A stretch of DNA of 64,000 nt from Streptomyces chumphonensis (GTDB lineage: Bacteria; Actinomycetota; Actinomycetes; Streptomycetales; Streptomycetaceae): assembly GCF_014779715.1 (NCBI RefSeq), contig NZ_JACXYU010000014.1, positions 1-64,000 of the forward strand, written 5' to 3'. This document shows positions 1 through 10,004 of this stretch, piece after piece. The translations under genes and the position numbers were made by a program. The notes under the pieces were generated by a model that saw nothing but the letters and a program-made list of their open reading frames with translations, had not been told where the DNA came from and made no database searches. Numbering within the stretch: position 1 is the stretch's first letter; each line of letters opens with the position of its first letter.

Positions 1-270
1 ACACGCCGCAACCACCGCCTGACAGCCGCAGACGCCCGAGCCGCTCCCGCCACCGGGCTGACGGAACCGCCGGTCGGTCCGTGTGGCGGGGACCGGATCA
101 GCCACGCCGCGGCGCCCCGGCGGGCCGTGGTCCCGGGTTGCCGGGTCTGGCGGTGAGGGGGCGTTGCGGGGCCTACGCTGGGGCACGTGCAGGATGTGAG
201 GCGGCCTCCCCACAGAGGGGGCTGCTTCACCGTGCCCCGTGCTTAGCCCGACAGCTCCAGAAAGCGCGCC
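1..270. other. left edge, no supported gene
   Basis: No gene is supported here. A short plus-strand frame closes at a TGA around 20-22 and could be the last codons of a gene lying to the left, but six residues are not enough to say. The rest should hold the promoter and leader of the VanZ-like gene that starts at 271. No convincing promoter or hairpin stands out. Confidence 0.4.
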
Positions 271-1476
271 GTGTTCCGCACCTACCTGTTGCCCGTCGAG
301 ACGGCGGTCACCCTCTTCCCGCTCGTCGCCGCCGCGATCCTGGTGCCGGCGGCCGTCCGCGGGTACCGCAGGCGTGGGCGGGCCGGGGGCTGGCCGGTCC
401 TGGTGTTCTACAGCTTCGTCTTCTACCTGCTGGCCGCGCTGCTGCAGACCGTGATGCCGCTGCCCGCCGACACCGAGGCCCACTGCGCGAGGGTCCACTA
501 CGCCAGGGAACCGCAGTTGGAGCCCTTCGCCTTCCAGGCGTCGATCGCCTCGGCGAGCGGGGGCGACTGGTCGGCGGGGCAGTTGGTGGGGCTCGCACCG
601 ACCTGGACGACCCTGCTCAACCTCGTGCTGCTGCTGCCGTTGGGCGTCTACCTGCGCTACTACCTGCGGCAGCGGTTCCTGCCGGCGACGGTGCTCGCGT
701 TCGCCACCTCGCTGTTCTTCGAGACCACGCAGTACACCGGCCTGTGGTTCGTCTACGCATGCCCGTACCGGCAGTTCAACGTCGACGACCTGATCCTCAA
801 CACGGCCGGCGCCGTGCTGGGCTGGTGGGCCGTGGGCCCCTTCCTGCGCCTGCTGCCCGTCAACGACCCCGACCGGGAACGCCGTCGCTACGCCGCGCGC
901 ATCACCCTGACGCGGCGGCTGCTCGCCCTGCTCACCGACCTGGCGGGCTGGCTCGTCGTCTGGACGCTGGCCATCGGGCTGCTTGGCGTCACCACGTCCT
1001 GGTACACCGGCCGCCAGTACGCGCTGCCACTCGGCGCGGCCCTGGGGCTGCTCTGGTTCTGGCTGCTGCCCGCCGTGTTCGCCACGACGCCGGGCAAGCG
1101 CGCGGTGCTGCTGCGCCTGGCCCGGTACGACGGCGCCCGGCCGGGCCCGCTCCGGCTGACGGCGCGCGCGTGCCTGCTCTACAGCCCGCTCGCCGTGGCC
1201 TGGACCGCCCTGGCCCACCGCACCGGCACCCTTGAGATCCCCGAGCTCGCCGGACGGCTGCTTCCGCACCTCACCGTGCTGCTCGTCCTGCTGGTGTGGG
1301 GCGCGCCGGGGTTGGCCTTCCTGCTCCGCAGGGAGCGGGGGGCCTGGTACGAGCGGTGGACGGACACGGTCGACACGGCGGTCCTGGAACGCGGCGCGAC
1401 CCCGGTGCCGCCCCGGCGGGAGGCCGAGAAGGCGTATGCCCCGGCCGCTCCGAACGCCTCCGACGGCGAGCCCTGA
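271..1476 (+). CDS. VanZ-like membrane protein with C-terminal RDD-like domain
   Basis: A 401-residue integral membrane protein starting at GTG. Residues about 40-190 look like a VanZ domain: helices at 42-60 and 112-130, then the acidic segments FETTQ (150-154) and FNVDDLILNTAG (169-180) typical of that family. Residues about 212-330 form a second helical block with a TPGKR motif, as in RDD proteins. VanZ proteins are linked to low-level teicoplanin resistance in some Firmicutes, but their biochemical role is unclear, and VanZ-RDD fusions are common in Streptomyces. The C-terminal 70 residues are hydrophilic and likely cytoplasmic. The gene stands alone and converges with the LLM oxidoreductase. 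Confidence 0.8.
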   Translation: MFRTYLLPVETAVTLFPLVAAAILVPAAVRGYRRRGRAGGWPVLVFYSFVFYLLAALLQTVMPLPADTEAHCARVHYAREPQLEPFAFQASIASASGGDWSAGQLVGLAPTWTTLLNLVLLLPLGVYLRYYLRQRFLPATVLAFATSLFFETTQYTGLWFVYACPYRQFNVDDLILNTAGAVLGWWAVGPFLRLLPVNDPDRERRRYAARITLTRRLLALLTDLAGWLVVWTLAIGLLGVTTSWYTGRQYALPLGAALGLLWFWLLPAVFATTPGKRAVLLRLARYDGARPGPLRLTARACLLYSPLAVAWTALAHRTGTLEIPELAGRLLPHLTVLLVLLVWGAPGLAFLLRRERGAWYERWTDTVDTAVLERGATPVPPRREAEKAYAPAAPNASDGEP

Positions 1477-1494
1477 CGCCGCCGCGTCCAGCCC

Positions 1495-2580
1495 TCAGGT
1501 CGGGGACGGGGTGGGGGCCGAGGGGTGCACGGGGGCGTCGGGGACGTCGGCGGGGCGATCGGCGGCGAACTCCTTGCGCAGCACGGGGACGACCTGCTCG
1601 CCGAGCAGGTCGAGCTGTTCCAGGACCGTCGTGAGCGGCAGCCCGGCGTGGTCGAGGAGGAACAGCTGGCGCTGGTAGTGCCCGGCGTACGCCCGGAAGC
1701 CCAGCGTCCGTTCGACGACCTGGGCGGGCGAGCCGACGGTGAGCGGGGTGCGGGCGGCGAACTCCTCCAGCGTCGGGCCGCCGCCGTAGACCGGGGCGCG
1801 GTCGAAGTAGGGCCGGAACTCCCGCACGGCGTCCTGGCTGCGGGGGCGCATGAAGACGTGCCCGCCGAGCCCGACCACGGCCTGGTGGGCCGCGCCGTGG
1901 CCGTGGTGCTCGTAGCGGCGGCGGTAGAGCTCGACCATGCGGCGGGTGTGCGAGGGGGGCCAGAAGATGTGGTTGGCGAAGAACCCGTCGCCGTAGTAGG
2001 CGGCCAGTTCGGCGATCTCGGGCGTGCGGATGGAGCCGTGCCAGACGAACGGGGGCACGCCGCCGAGGGGGCGCGGCGCGAGCCGGAAGTCCCGCAAGGG
2101 GGTGCGCAGCCTTCCCTGCCAGGTGACGGTCTCCTCCCGCCAGAGCCGGTGCAGCAGCCCGTAGTGCTCGACGGTCAGGGGGAGCGCGTTGCGGATGTCC
2201 TGGCCGAACCAGGGGTAGACCGCCTCGGTGTTGCCCCGCCCGAGCATCAGGTCGACGCGTCCGTCGGCGAGGTGCTGGAGGACGCTGTAGTCCTCGGCGA
2301 TCTTGACGGGGTCGTTGGTGGTGATGAGCGTGGTGGACGTCGAGAGGATGATGCGCTCGGTCAGGGCGGCGAGGTGGCCGAGCAGGGTGGTGGGTGAGGA
2401 GGGGACGAAGGGCGGGTTGTGGTGCTCGCCGGTCGCGAAGACGTCCAGGCCGACCTCCTCGGCCTTGCGGGCGATGGCGACGGTGGCCCGGATGCGTTCC
2501 GCCTCCGTGGGCGCGCGGCCCGTGGTGGGGTCCGGGGTGACGTCACCGACGGTGTAGATCCCGAACTGTGTGCCGGTCAT
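1495..2580 (-). CDS. LLM-class flavin-dependent oxidoreductase
   Basis: A 361-residue luciferase-like monooxygenase of the bacterial-luciferase TIM-barrel fold. Visible family features are FGIYTVGDV at the N-terminus, the ATGEHH strand near residue 50, STTLITTNDPVKIAEDY near 100, and LADGRVDLMLGRGN, the conserved flavin/phosphate region. These enzymes use FMN or F420 to oxidise diverse substrates; the sequence alone does not give the substrate or cofactor. The length is normal for the family. The gene ends 18 bp from the convergent VanZ-like gene. A DoxX-type protein lies upstream on the same strand, 141 bp away, and may be cotranscribed. Confidence 0.85.
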   Translation of the reverse strand: MTGTQFGIYTVGDVTPDPTTGRAPTEAERIRATVAIARKAEEVGLDVFATGEHHNPPFVPSSPTTLLGHLAALTERIILSTSTTLITTNDPVKIAEDYSVLQHLADGRVDLMLGRGNTEAVYPWFGQDIRNALPLTVEHYGLLHRLWREETVTWQGRLRTPLRDFRLAPRPLGGVPPFVWHGSIRTPEIAELAAYYGDGFFANHIFWPPSHTRRMVELYRRRYEHHGHGAAHQAVVGLGGHVFMRPRSQDAVREFRPYFDRAPVYGGGPTLEEFAARTPLTVGSPAQVVERTLGFRAYAGHYQRQLFLLDHAGLPLTTVLEQLDLLGEQVVPVLRKEFAADRPADVPDAPVHPSAPTPSPT

Positions 2581-2721
2581 GCGCGGGCCCTCCCGTGGGC
2601 TGCGATCCAGCCGGGTCGACGCGGACCGTCGCCGGTCCGGGCGGGCCGCCGCGCGGGGTCGTCCGCCGGTCTCCGGGCCGGCTCCGGAGGCGGTGCGTCA
2701 CCCGGACACGACCTCCACCAC

Positions 2722-3147
2722 CTATCGGTCGCGGCTCGTGGCCTCGTCGAGGACGAAGCCAAGGCCGACGCCGAGCAGCCAGACGTCCTTGGCCAGGGCG
2801 GTGCCCTCCTGGGTGGGGCGCAGGCTGCCCTCCTCGCGCATGCCGGGTGTGCGCAGGTACAGGCCGACCAGTCCGGCCGAGAACGCCGTGAGGGCGGCCC
2901 CGGCCAGGGCGGTCGGCACGACGGGCAGCAGCAGGGCCGCGCCGAGCGCCGTCTCCCCGGCGGAGAGCAGCCGGGCGAACGTCGTCGGGGGGAGCTTGTC
3001 CAGGAAGGGGTAGGCGTGGGTGGCCATGCCGTGGAGCCCGGCGGCGCTCTCCGGGTCCATGCGGCGTTTGCTGAGGCCGGAGTTGAGGATGAAGGCGCCC
3101 GTGGCGAGGCGCGGCGCCACGTGGCGGAGCTGGAGGGGCGGACGCAT
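2722..3147 (-). CDS. DoxX-family small membrane protein
   Basis: A 141-residue protein with about four hydrophobic segments. Family traits include FILNSGLSKRRMDPESAAG near the N-terminus and the AGLVGLYLRTPGMREEG region near the end. DoxX-like proteins are small four-helix membrane proteins, some associated with thiol/redox or terminal oxidase functions. No catalytic residues can be pointed to here. It is followed by the LLM oxidoreductase on the same strand and preceded by the G-rich tandem repeat at 3231-3300, which separates it from glpD. Confidence 0.7.
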   Translation of the reverse strand: MRPPLQLRHVAPRLATGAFILNSGLSKRRMDPESAAGLHGMATHAYPFLDKLPPTTFARLLSAGETALGAALLLPVVPTALAGAALTAFSAGLVGLYLRTPGMREEGSLRPTQEGTALAKDVWLLGVGLGFVLDEATSRDR

Positions 3148-3230
3148 GGGACTCCCCGCGGTGCGGACGGACGGTGTCCCGGTCGAGCGTAGGACGGGGC
3201 CCGCGCGTGGGCAGCCGGAGCGCGTCCGTC

Positions 3231-3300
3231 CGGACGGGCGGGCGGGTCGGACGGGCGGGCGGGTCGGACGGGCGGACGGGCGGGCGGTCGGGCGGGCGGT
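3231..3300. repeat. G-rich 17-bp tandem repeat
   Basis: The unit CGGACGGGCGGGCGGGT occurs twice in perfect tandem (3231-3247 and 3248-3264). Degenerate GGGCGGGCGG copies continue to about 3300. The plus strand carries runs of three or more G about every 4 bp, which can form G-quadruplexes. It lies between the end of glpD and the start of the DoxX gene, so in minus-strand transcripts it would be C-rich RNA. It is noncoding and is not a CRISPR array. Confidence 0.75.
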
Positions 3301-3318
3301 CAGCGAGGCCGGTGGGCG

Positions 3319-4862
<1,544 letters not shown>

Positions 4863-4866
<4 letters not shown>

Positions 4867-5513
4867 GGGGTGTCCTCCTCGGGACGGAGGTAGGCGTCGA
4901 GCAGGCGGCGCAGCTCGGCGGTGAGCCGGGGCAGCGGCAGGACGTCGTCGACGAGCCGCCAGGACTGGACGGTGGTCTGCACGACGAGGAGGACCATGCG
5001 GGCGAGTTCGGCGGGTTCGCCGTCGCGGATGGACCCGTCGGCCTGCCCGGCGCGCACCTGCTCCTCGGTGAAGCCCAGGGCGTCGCGCTGGCTGGAGCCG
5101 AGCCGCTGGAAGGTGTAGGTGACCAGGACCTCGGGCTCGGTGTCGAGGATGCGGGCGAGCAGGGCGTGGTCGCGCAGCGCGGTGACGATGTGCGCGGCGC
5201 CGGCGACGAGCCGGGTGCGGCCGTCGTGGCCCTCGGCGGCGGCGCGGGGGACGGCGGCCAGGGTGACGGCGCGCATTTCGCGGGTGAGGAGGTCGCCGAC
5301 GAGGGTGTCGATGTCGCGCCAGCGCCGGTAGATCGTGGGTCTGCTGACCCCGGCGCGGCGGGCGACGTCGGTGAGGGTGAGGCGGCGCAGTCCGAAGGTG
5401 GCGATGGCCTCGTGGGCGGCGTCCAGAAGGGTCTCCGCGAGGGGGTCGGGGCCCGCCTCCCGGTCGCGGGCTTCGGCGTCGACCCCGTCACCGTCGTTAC
5501 TGATTGACATCAT
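4863..5513 (-). CDS. TetR-family transcriptional regulator
   Basis: 216 residues from the ATG at 5513. The frame stays open upstream to 5705, but that part runs opposite the FAD-oxidase gene and is Arg/Gly-rich, so it was excluded. A second ATG follows at 5510. The TetR DNA-binding domain occupies about residues 26-72, with helix-turn-helix LTDVARRAGVSRPTIYRRW near 47-65. The C-terminal ligand domain is unassigned. No Shine-Dalgarno sequence precedes the start, but TACAGT lies 7 nt upstream, fitting a leaderless transcript. It is the first gene of an operon with glpD and faces the AGPS-like gene, so it probably controls both sides through the dyad at 5495-5529. Confidence 0.85.
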
Positions 5514-5529
5514 ATGCAAGACTGTAACG
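5495..5529. promoter_or_regulatory. divergent promoter/operator between TetR-glpD and AGPS-like genes
   Basis: An inverted repeat CGTTAC (5495-5500) and GTAACG (5524-5529), 23 bp apart, brackets the CATATG centre. The two divergent start codons (5513 minus, 5531 plus) are only 17 bp apart, so promoters and operator must overlap the coding ends. A minus-strand -10-like TACAGT lies 7 nt before the TetR ATG. Neither gene has a Shine-Dalgarno sequence. Assigning the dyad to the local TetR protein is inference. Confidence 0.45.
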
Positions 5530-5530
5530 C

Positions 5531-7138
5531 ATGACGAAACCGAGCCGCCGCGTCGCGCCGATGTCCTGGAACGCCTGGGGCGACCCCGCACACGCCACGT
5601 CCCTGCCCGAGTCGGTGCGCGCCCTGGTCGCCGACGTGCTCGGGGCGCCCCCGTGCCCGAGCCCGAGCGTCGCCCGGGAGGAGCTGGAGCTGCCGCCGAG
5701 CGCACTGCCCGCCGCCGCCCGCACGGCGCTGGAGGCGGCGGTCGGCGCGGCGCACGTCGTCACGGACGACGCCGAGCGCGTCCTGCACACCGGCGGCAAG
5801 AGCACGCCCGACCTGCTGCGCCGCCGGGCCGGTGACGTGGCCGCCGCCCCGGACGCCGTCGTCCTGCCCGCCGACCACGCGGAGGTGGGTGCGGCCCTGC
5901 GGGCCTGCGCCGACCACGGCGTGGCCGTCGTCCCGTTCGGCGGCGGCACGAGCGTCGTGGGCGGGGTGGAGCCGCTGCGCGGCCGTTTCGGCGCCCTCGT
6001 CGCGCTCGACCTGCGGCGGCTGGACCGGCTGGTGGCCGTCGACGAGGTGGCCCGGACGGCCACCCTCCAGGCCGGGCTGCGCACGCCGGAGGCCGAGGAA
6101 CTGCTGGCCGCGCACGGCCTGACCCTCGGGCACCAGCCGCAGAGCTACGAGTACGCCACCATCGGCGGTTACGCGGCCACCCGCTCCTCCGGCCAGTCCT
6201 CGGCCGGGTACGGGCGCTTCGACGCCATGGTGCTCGGTCTCAGGGCCGCCACCCCGCGCGGGACGCTCGACCTCGGCCGCTCCCCCGGCACCGCCGCCGG
6301 GCCCGACCTGCGGCAGCTCCTGCTCGGCTCCGAGGGCACGCTCGGCGTCATCACCGAGGTGACGCTGCGGGTGCGGCCACTGCCGGAGGCGCGGCTGGAC
6401 GAGGCGTGGGCCTTCCCCGACTTCGCCACCGGCACCGCCGCGCTGCGCGCCCTGGCGCAGGGCGGCACCCGCCCCACCCTCGTGCGGCTCTCCGACGAGA
6501 CGGAGACCTTCGTGAACGCCGCGCTCTCGGGCCGGGAGGCCGTCCCCGGCTGCCTGGCCGTCGTCGCGCACGAGGGCACCGCGGAGCAGGCCGCCGCCGT
6601 GCGGGAGCTGACCGCCGCCACACTGCGGGCCGCCGGGGGCACGGAGCTGGGCGGGGAGCCCGTCGCGCACTGGCGGCACAGCCGCTACTCCGGCCCGTAC
6701 CTGCGCGACGCCCTGCTGGACGCCGGCATCCTCGCCGAGACCCTGGAGACCGCCACCACCTGGTCGGCGCTGCCCGGGCTGCGGCAGGCCGTCACCGACG
6801 CGCTCACCGGCGCCCTGACGACGGCGGGCGGGCCACCCGTCGTGACCTGCCACATCTCACACGTCTACCCCGAGGGCGCCTCCCTCTACTTCACCGTCGT
6901 GGCCGCCTCCGGCGCGGACCCGGCGGCCCGGTGGCACAGCGCGAAGCGGGCGGCCGGGGACGCGATCGCGGCGTGCGGCGCTACCATCAGCCACCACCAC
7001 GCCGTCGGCACCGACCACCTGCCCTGGATGGAGGCCGAGGTCGGCGCGCTCGGACTGGAGGTGCTGCGGGCGGTGAAGGACGTGCTGGACCCGGCCGGGG
7101 TCCTCAACCCGGGCAAGCTCGTCCCGGAGCTGCCGTGA
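5531..7138 (+). CDS. FAD-binding oxidase, alkyl-DHAP synthase-like
   Basis: A 535-residue VAO/PCMH-fold flavoprotein. The FAD pyrophosphate loop reads VVPFGGGTSVVGG (residues 133-145). GHQPQSYEYATIGGYAATRS (200-219) and the C-terminal HHH (488-490) match alkyldihydroxyacetonephosphate synthase (AGPS) better than lactate or glycolate oxidases. The end, GVLNPGKL, is usual for the fold. AGPS exchanges the acyl chain of acyl-DHAP for a fatty alcohol to make ether lipids. Whether this bacterial homologue does so is inference, supported by coupling to a DAGK-like gene (4-nt overlap) and by divergent glpD, which makes DHAP. The ATG follows GTAACGC with no Shine-Dalgarno, so it is probably leaderless. 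Confidence 0.85.
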   Translation: MTKPSRRVAPMSWNAWGDPAHATSLPESVRALVADVLGAPPCPSPSVAREELELPPSALPAAARTALEAAVGAAHVVTDDAERVLHTGGKSTPDLLRRRAGDVAAAPDAVVLPADHAEVGAALRACADHGVAVVPFGGGTSVVGGVEPLRGRFGALVALDLRRLDRLVAVDEVARTATLQAGLRTPEAEELLAAHGLTLGHQPQSYEYATIGGYAATRSSGQSSAGYGRFDAMVLGLRAATPRGTLDLGRSPGTAAGPDLRQLLLGSEGTLGVITEVTLRVRPLPEARLDEAWAFPDFATGTAALRALAQGGTRPTLVRLSDETETFVNAALSGREAVPGCLAVVAHEGTAEQAAAVRELTAATLRAAGGTELGGEPVAHWRHSRYSGPYLRDALLDAGILAETLETATTWSALPGLRQAVTDALTGALTTAGGPPVVTCHISHVYPEGASLYFTVVAASGADPAARWHSAKRAAGDAIAACGATISHHHAVGTDHLPWMEAEVGALGLEVLRAVKDVLDPAGVLNPGKLVPELP

Positions 7139-8085
7139 GCACCGGCGGCCCCGGCGCGGCGCGGCCCCGCCGGATGACCCTCCTGGTCAACCCGGCCTCC
7201 GGTGGCCGGGCCGGGGAGCAGGTCGCCGCCTCGGCGGCCCGGCGGCTCCTGGCCCACGGCGTCGAGGTGGACGTCGTCGCCGGGCGGGACGCGGCCGAGG
7301 CCCGCGCCCGGGCGGCGGCGAGCGTCGCCGCCGGGGCCGACGTGCTCGCGGTGGCCGGCGGGGACGGCATGGTGCACCTGGCGCTCCAGGAGGTCGCGGG
7401 CACGGGGACCGCGCTGGCCGTGCTGCCCTGCGGCACCGGCAACGACTTCGCGCGCGTCCTCGGCATACCGCGCACGGACCCGACGGCGGCGGCGGAGGTG
7501 CTCCTCGGCGGCCACCGCCGCAGGCTCGACCTCGGCCGCTGCACCGAGCGGTCCGGCGCCGCGCCCGCGTCCCGCTGGTTCGCCACCGTGGTCACCAGCG
7601 GATTCGACTCGCTCGTCCTGGAGCGGGCCAACCGCATGACCTGGCCGCGCGGCCAGGCCCGCTACCGGCTGGCCGTCCTCGCCGAGCTGGGCGTCCTGCG
7701 GCCCCGGGCGTTCACCCTGGAGGTGGACGGACGGCGCGAGGAGCTGGAGGCGACGCTGATCGCCGTCGGCAACACGACGACGTACGGCGGCGGCATGCCG
7801 ATCTGCCCGCACGCCGTCCCGGACGACGGTCTGCTCTCCGTCACCGTCGTCCCGGCGCTGACCCGGGCCCGGCTGGTGCGTTCCTTCCCGCTGATGCAGC
7901 GCGGCGCGCACGTGGAGCGGCCGAACGTGCGGACCTTCCACGCCCGCAGCGTGGCGCTGGACACGCCGGACATGCTGGCCACCGCCGACGGGGAGCCGCT
8001 GGGACGGCTGCCGGTGGCCGTCGAGGCGGTGCCCGGGGCGGTCGACGTCATCGTGCCGGCGCCGGTTGTCGGTGCGGGGGACTAG
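7135..8085 (+). CDS. diacylglycerol kinase-family lipid kinase
   Basis: 316 residues from a GTG that overlaps the preceding stop (GTGA). The DAGK catalytic domain shows LLVNPASGG (residues 16-24), the nucleotide loop GGDGMVH (75-81) and the signature GTGNDFAR (100-107). A beta-rich C-terminal domain contains GNTTTYGGGMPICP. Such enzymes phosphorylate diacylglycerol or related lipids with ATP at the inner membrane face. The exact lipid is not visible. Translational coupling to the AGPS-like enzyme suggests the two act on the same glycerolipid route. Confidence 0.88.
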   Translation: MSTGGPGAARPRRMTLLVNPASGGRAGEQVAASAARRLLAHGVEVDVVAGRDAAEARARAAASVAAGADVLAVAGGDGMVHLALQEVAGTGTALAVLPCGTGNDFARVLGIPRTDPTAAAEVLLGGHRRRLDLGRCTERSGAAPASRWFATVVTSGFDSLVLERANRMTWPRGQARYRLAVLAELGVLRPRAFTLEVDGRREELEATLIAVGNTTTYGGGMPICPHAVPDDGLLSVTVVPALTRARLVRSFPLMQRGAHVERPNVRTFHARSVALDTPDMLATADGEPLGRLPVAVEAVPGAVDVIVPAPVVGAGD

Positions 8086-8096
8086 CCTGCGTCGAC

Positions 8097-8411
8097 ATGA
8101 GCTACGCAGAGGTCCGGGAGCTGCAGAACGCGCTGAGCACCGCGAACGACATCGCCTTCAACCTGGACGGGCAGCCGCCCGCCGACCAGCTCGCCGAGGT
8201 GGCGGACGCCTTGGCGCGCGCGCTCGGCGCCGTCCGGGCCATCCAGTCCGCCCGGAGCGGGACGACGGGCTGCCGCGAGCACCCGATGGGCGCCGTCGAC
8301 CCGCTGTACGGCGACAAGGACGACCCGCTGCCGCCCGGCTGGGGCAAGTGCCTGCTGTGCAACGACCGCCGCCGCCGGGCCATGACCGACCGCCGCCGCT
8401 ACCACCGCTGA
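8097..8411 (+). CDS. small conserved protein with putative zinc motif
   Basis: 104 residues, beginning MSYAEVRELQNALST, 11 bp after the DAGK-like gene. The N-terminal 60 residues look helical. The C-terminal half contains CREH and then CLLC, a CX2H-X22-CX2C arrangement that could bind zinc, followed by an Arg-rich tail (NDRRRRAMTDRRRYHR). No family could be named. It may be the last gene of the AGPS/DAGK operon, although a separate promoter cannot be excluded. The basic tail hints at nucleic-acid or membrane contact, which is inference. Confidence 0.65.
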   Translation: MSYAEVRELQNALSTANDIAFNLDGQPPADQLAEVADALARALGAVRAIQSARSGTTGCREHPMGAVDPLYGDKDDPLPPGWGKCLLCNDRRRRAMTDRRRYHR

Positions 8412-8467
8412 CGGCGGGCGCGGGCGCACCGGGGCCGTGCGTGGGGGCCGTGCGTGGGGGCCGTGCG

Positions 8468-9379
8468 TCAGAACACCGACCAGTCGGAGCGTTCGGTGAA
8501 GTCCTCCAGGGCGGCCATGGCGCCCACCGAGTTCCCGACGGCGTCCAGCCCCGGGCTCCACGCGCACACCGCGCCCCGGCCCGGCACGATGGCCAGGATG
8601 CCGCCGCCCACGCCGCTCTTGCCGGGCAGCCCCACACGGTAGGCGAAGTCCCCGGCGGCGTCGTACGTCCCGCAGGTCAGCAGCACCGCGTTGATCCGCT
8701 TGGCGTCGCTGCGGCTCAGCAGCCTGCTGCCGTCGGCGCGCAGCCCGTGCCGGGCGAGGAAGCCCCCCGCCAGCGCCAGGTCGCGGCAGTCGGCCGTGAC
8801 GGAGCAGTGCGCGAAGTAGTGCGCCAGGACCTCGTCGACCGGGTTGTGCAGGTTGCCGAAGGAGGCCATGAAGTGGGCCAGCGCCGCGTTGCGGTGGCCG
8901 TGTCCGGCCTCCGAGGCGGCCACGGCCGGGTCGACGGCGATGTCCGGGTTGCCGGACTCGGCGCGCAGGAAGTCCACCACCGCCCCCTGCGCGTCGCCCG
9001 TGAGGCTCAGCAGGGCGTCGGTGGTGACCAGCGCCCCCGCGTTGATGAACGGGTTGCGCGGGACGCCCTGCTCCGACTCCAGCTGGATGAGGGAGTTGAA
9101 CGGGTTGCCCGACGGCTCACGGCCCACCCGGCGCCACAGGCTCGTCCCGCCGTGCGCGAGGGCGAGGGCGAGGACGAAGAGCTTGGAGACGCTCTGCACG
9201 GAGAACGGCTTGCGCCACTCCCCCACGCCGTGCACCTCGCCGTCCACCGTGGCCAGCGCCATCCCGAAGTCGTTCGGATCGGCGCAGGCCAGCGCGGGGA
9301 TGTAGTCGGCCGGGACGCCGCGCCCCAGCACCCGCGCCGCCACGTCCCTGGACCGCTCCAGCAGCTCGTCGTAGTTCAC
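8468..9379 (-). CDS. glsA: glutaminase A
   Basis: A 303-residue serine-type glutaminase of the beta-lactamase-like fold that hydrolyses L-glutamine to glutamate and ammonia. The SxxK motif SVSK (S63, K66) provides the nucleophile and general base. GNPFNSLIQLE and PRNPFINAGAL are conserved substrate-pocket segments. KSGVGGGILAIVPG near residue 255 forms the active-site region near the C-terminus. The length matches the E. coli and B. subtilis enzymes. No STAS or other extra domain is present. The gene stands alone on the minus strand. Confidence 0.93.
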   Translation of the reverse strand: MNYDELLERSRDVAARVLGRGVPADYIPALACADPNDFGMALATVDGEVHGVGEWRKPFSVQSVSKLFVLALALAHGGTSLWRRVGREPSGNPFNSLIQLESEQGVPRNPFINAGALVTTDALLSLTGDAQGAVVDFLRAESGNPDIAVDPAVAASEAGHGHRNAALAHFMASFGNLHNPVDEVLAHYFAHCSVTADCRDLALAGGFLARHGLRADGSRLLSRSDAKRINAVLLTCGTYDAAGDFAYRVGLPGKSGVGGGILAIVPGRGAVCAWSPGLDAVGNSVGAMAALEDFTERSDWSVF

Positions 9380-9458
9380 CGGCCCATTGTGTCCGCCGTG
9401 CGCGCGGTGGGGCGGCAGGGGTCCGGGCGGCCGGGGTCTCGGGTGCGGCCCGGCGTCG

Positions 9459-9944
9459 TCAGCGGTCGATGACGCGCATCTCGAACCACGTGGTCTTCCC
9501 GCGCGGCAGCAGGTCCACGCCCCAGCGGTCGGAGAGCTTCTGGACGAGGAGCAGCCCGCGCCCGCTGACGTCCAGATCCCGCACGGGCAGCAGGCAGGGC
9601 AGCCCCCGGGACGGGTCGCGCACCTCGACCCTGATCCAGTTGCCGCGCCGGAACATGCGCAGGGAGAAGTGCTCGGCGCCGGTGTGCCGGACGGCGTTGC
9701 CCACCAGCTCCGAGACGAGCAGCACGCCGTCGTCGGTGACGGTGGCCGGCAACCGCCACCGGACGTGCAGGACGGACGCGGCCAGCCGCCGCGCGAGCGC
9801 CGCCGACTCGGGACGGTTGCGGAAGTCCACCGGCGCCACGGTCGGGTCGCCCAGCAGTTCCAACGCGCTGTGTTCGGCCGCGTCCGCGACGTCCCGGGCC
9901 GCCCGCGACGCCGTCTCCTCCAGTCCCGCCATGGCCCCCATCAT
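9459..9944 (-). CDS. RsbW-like ATP-binding protein
   Basis: A 161-residue single HATPase domain of the anti-sigma-factor (RsbW/SpoIIAB) class, very numerous in Streptomyces. The N box reads ELVGNAVRHT and the G1/G2 region DVSGRGLLLVQKLSDRWG. LLPRGKTTWFEM closes the domain. Such proteins bind ATP and act as anti-sigma factors or Ser kinases of anti-sigma antagonists. No sigma factor or antagonist gene lies beside it, so it is an orphan. ATG starts at 9944 and 9932 are both possible; no clear Shine-Dalgarno distinguishes them. Confidence 0.82.
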   Translation of the reverse strand: MMGAMAGLEETASRAARDVADAAEHSALELLGDPTVAPVDFRNRPESAALARRLAASVLHVRWRLPATVTDDGVLLVSELVGNAVRHTGAEHFSLRMFRRGNWIRVEVRDPSRGLPCLLPVRDLDVSGRGLLLVQKLSDRWGVDLLPRGKTTWFEMRVIDR

Positions 9945-10004
9945 GGCGGGGATCGCGCCCCGGCGTGGGCGACTCCGCCGAATCGGCGGCCGCCCGCCGC
10001 CCGT

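Noticed and set aside
81..1235. A 384-codon plus-strand frame overlapping the VanZ-like gene
   Set aside because: Composition is Arg/Pro/Gly with no family signal, while the 271-1476 frame has clear VanZ motifs and helices.
3231..3300. Possible CRISPR array
   Set aside because: Units are contiguous with no spacers, are simple G-rich sequence, and no cas gene is nearby.
5514..5705. N-terminal extension of the TetR protein
   Set aside because: It would overlap the first 58 codons of the AGPS-like gene and has Arg/Gly-rich composition unlike TetR N-termini.
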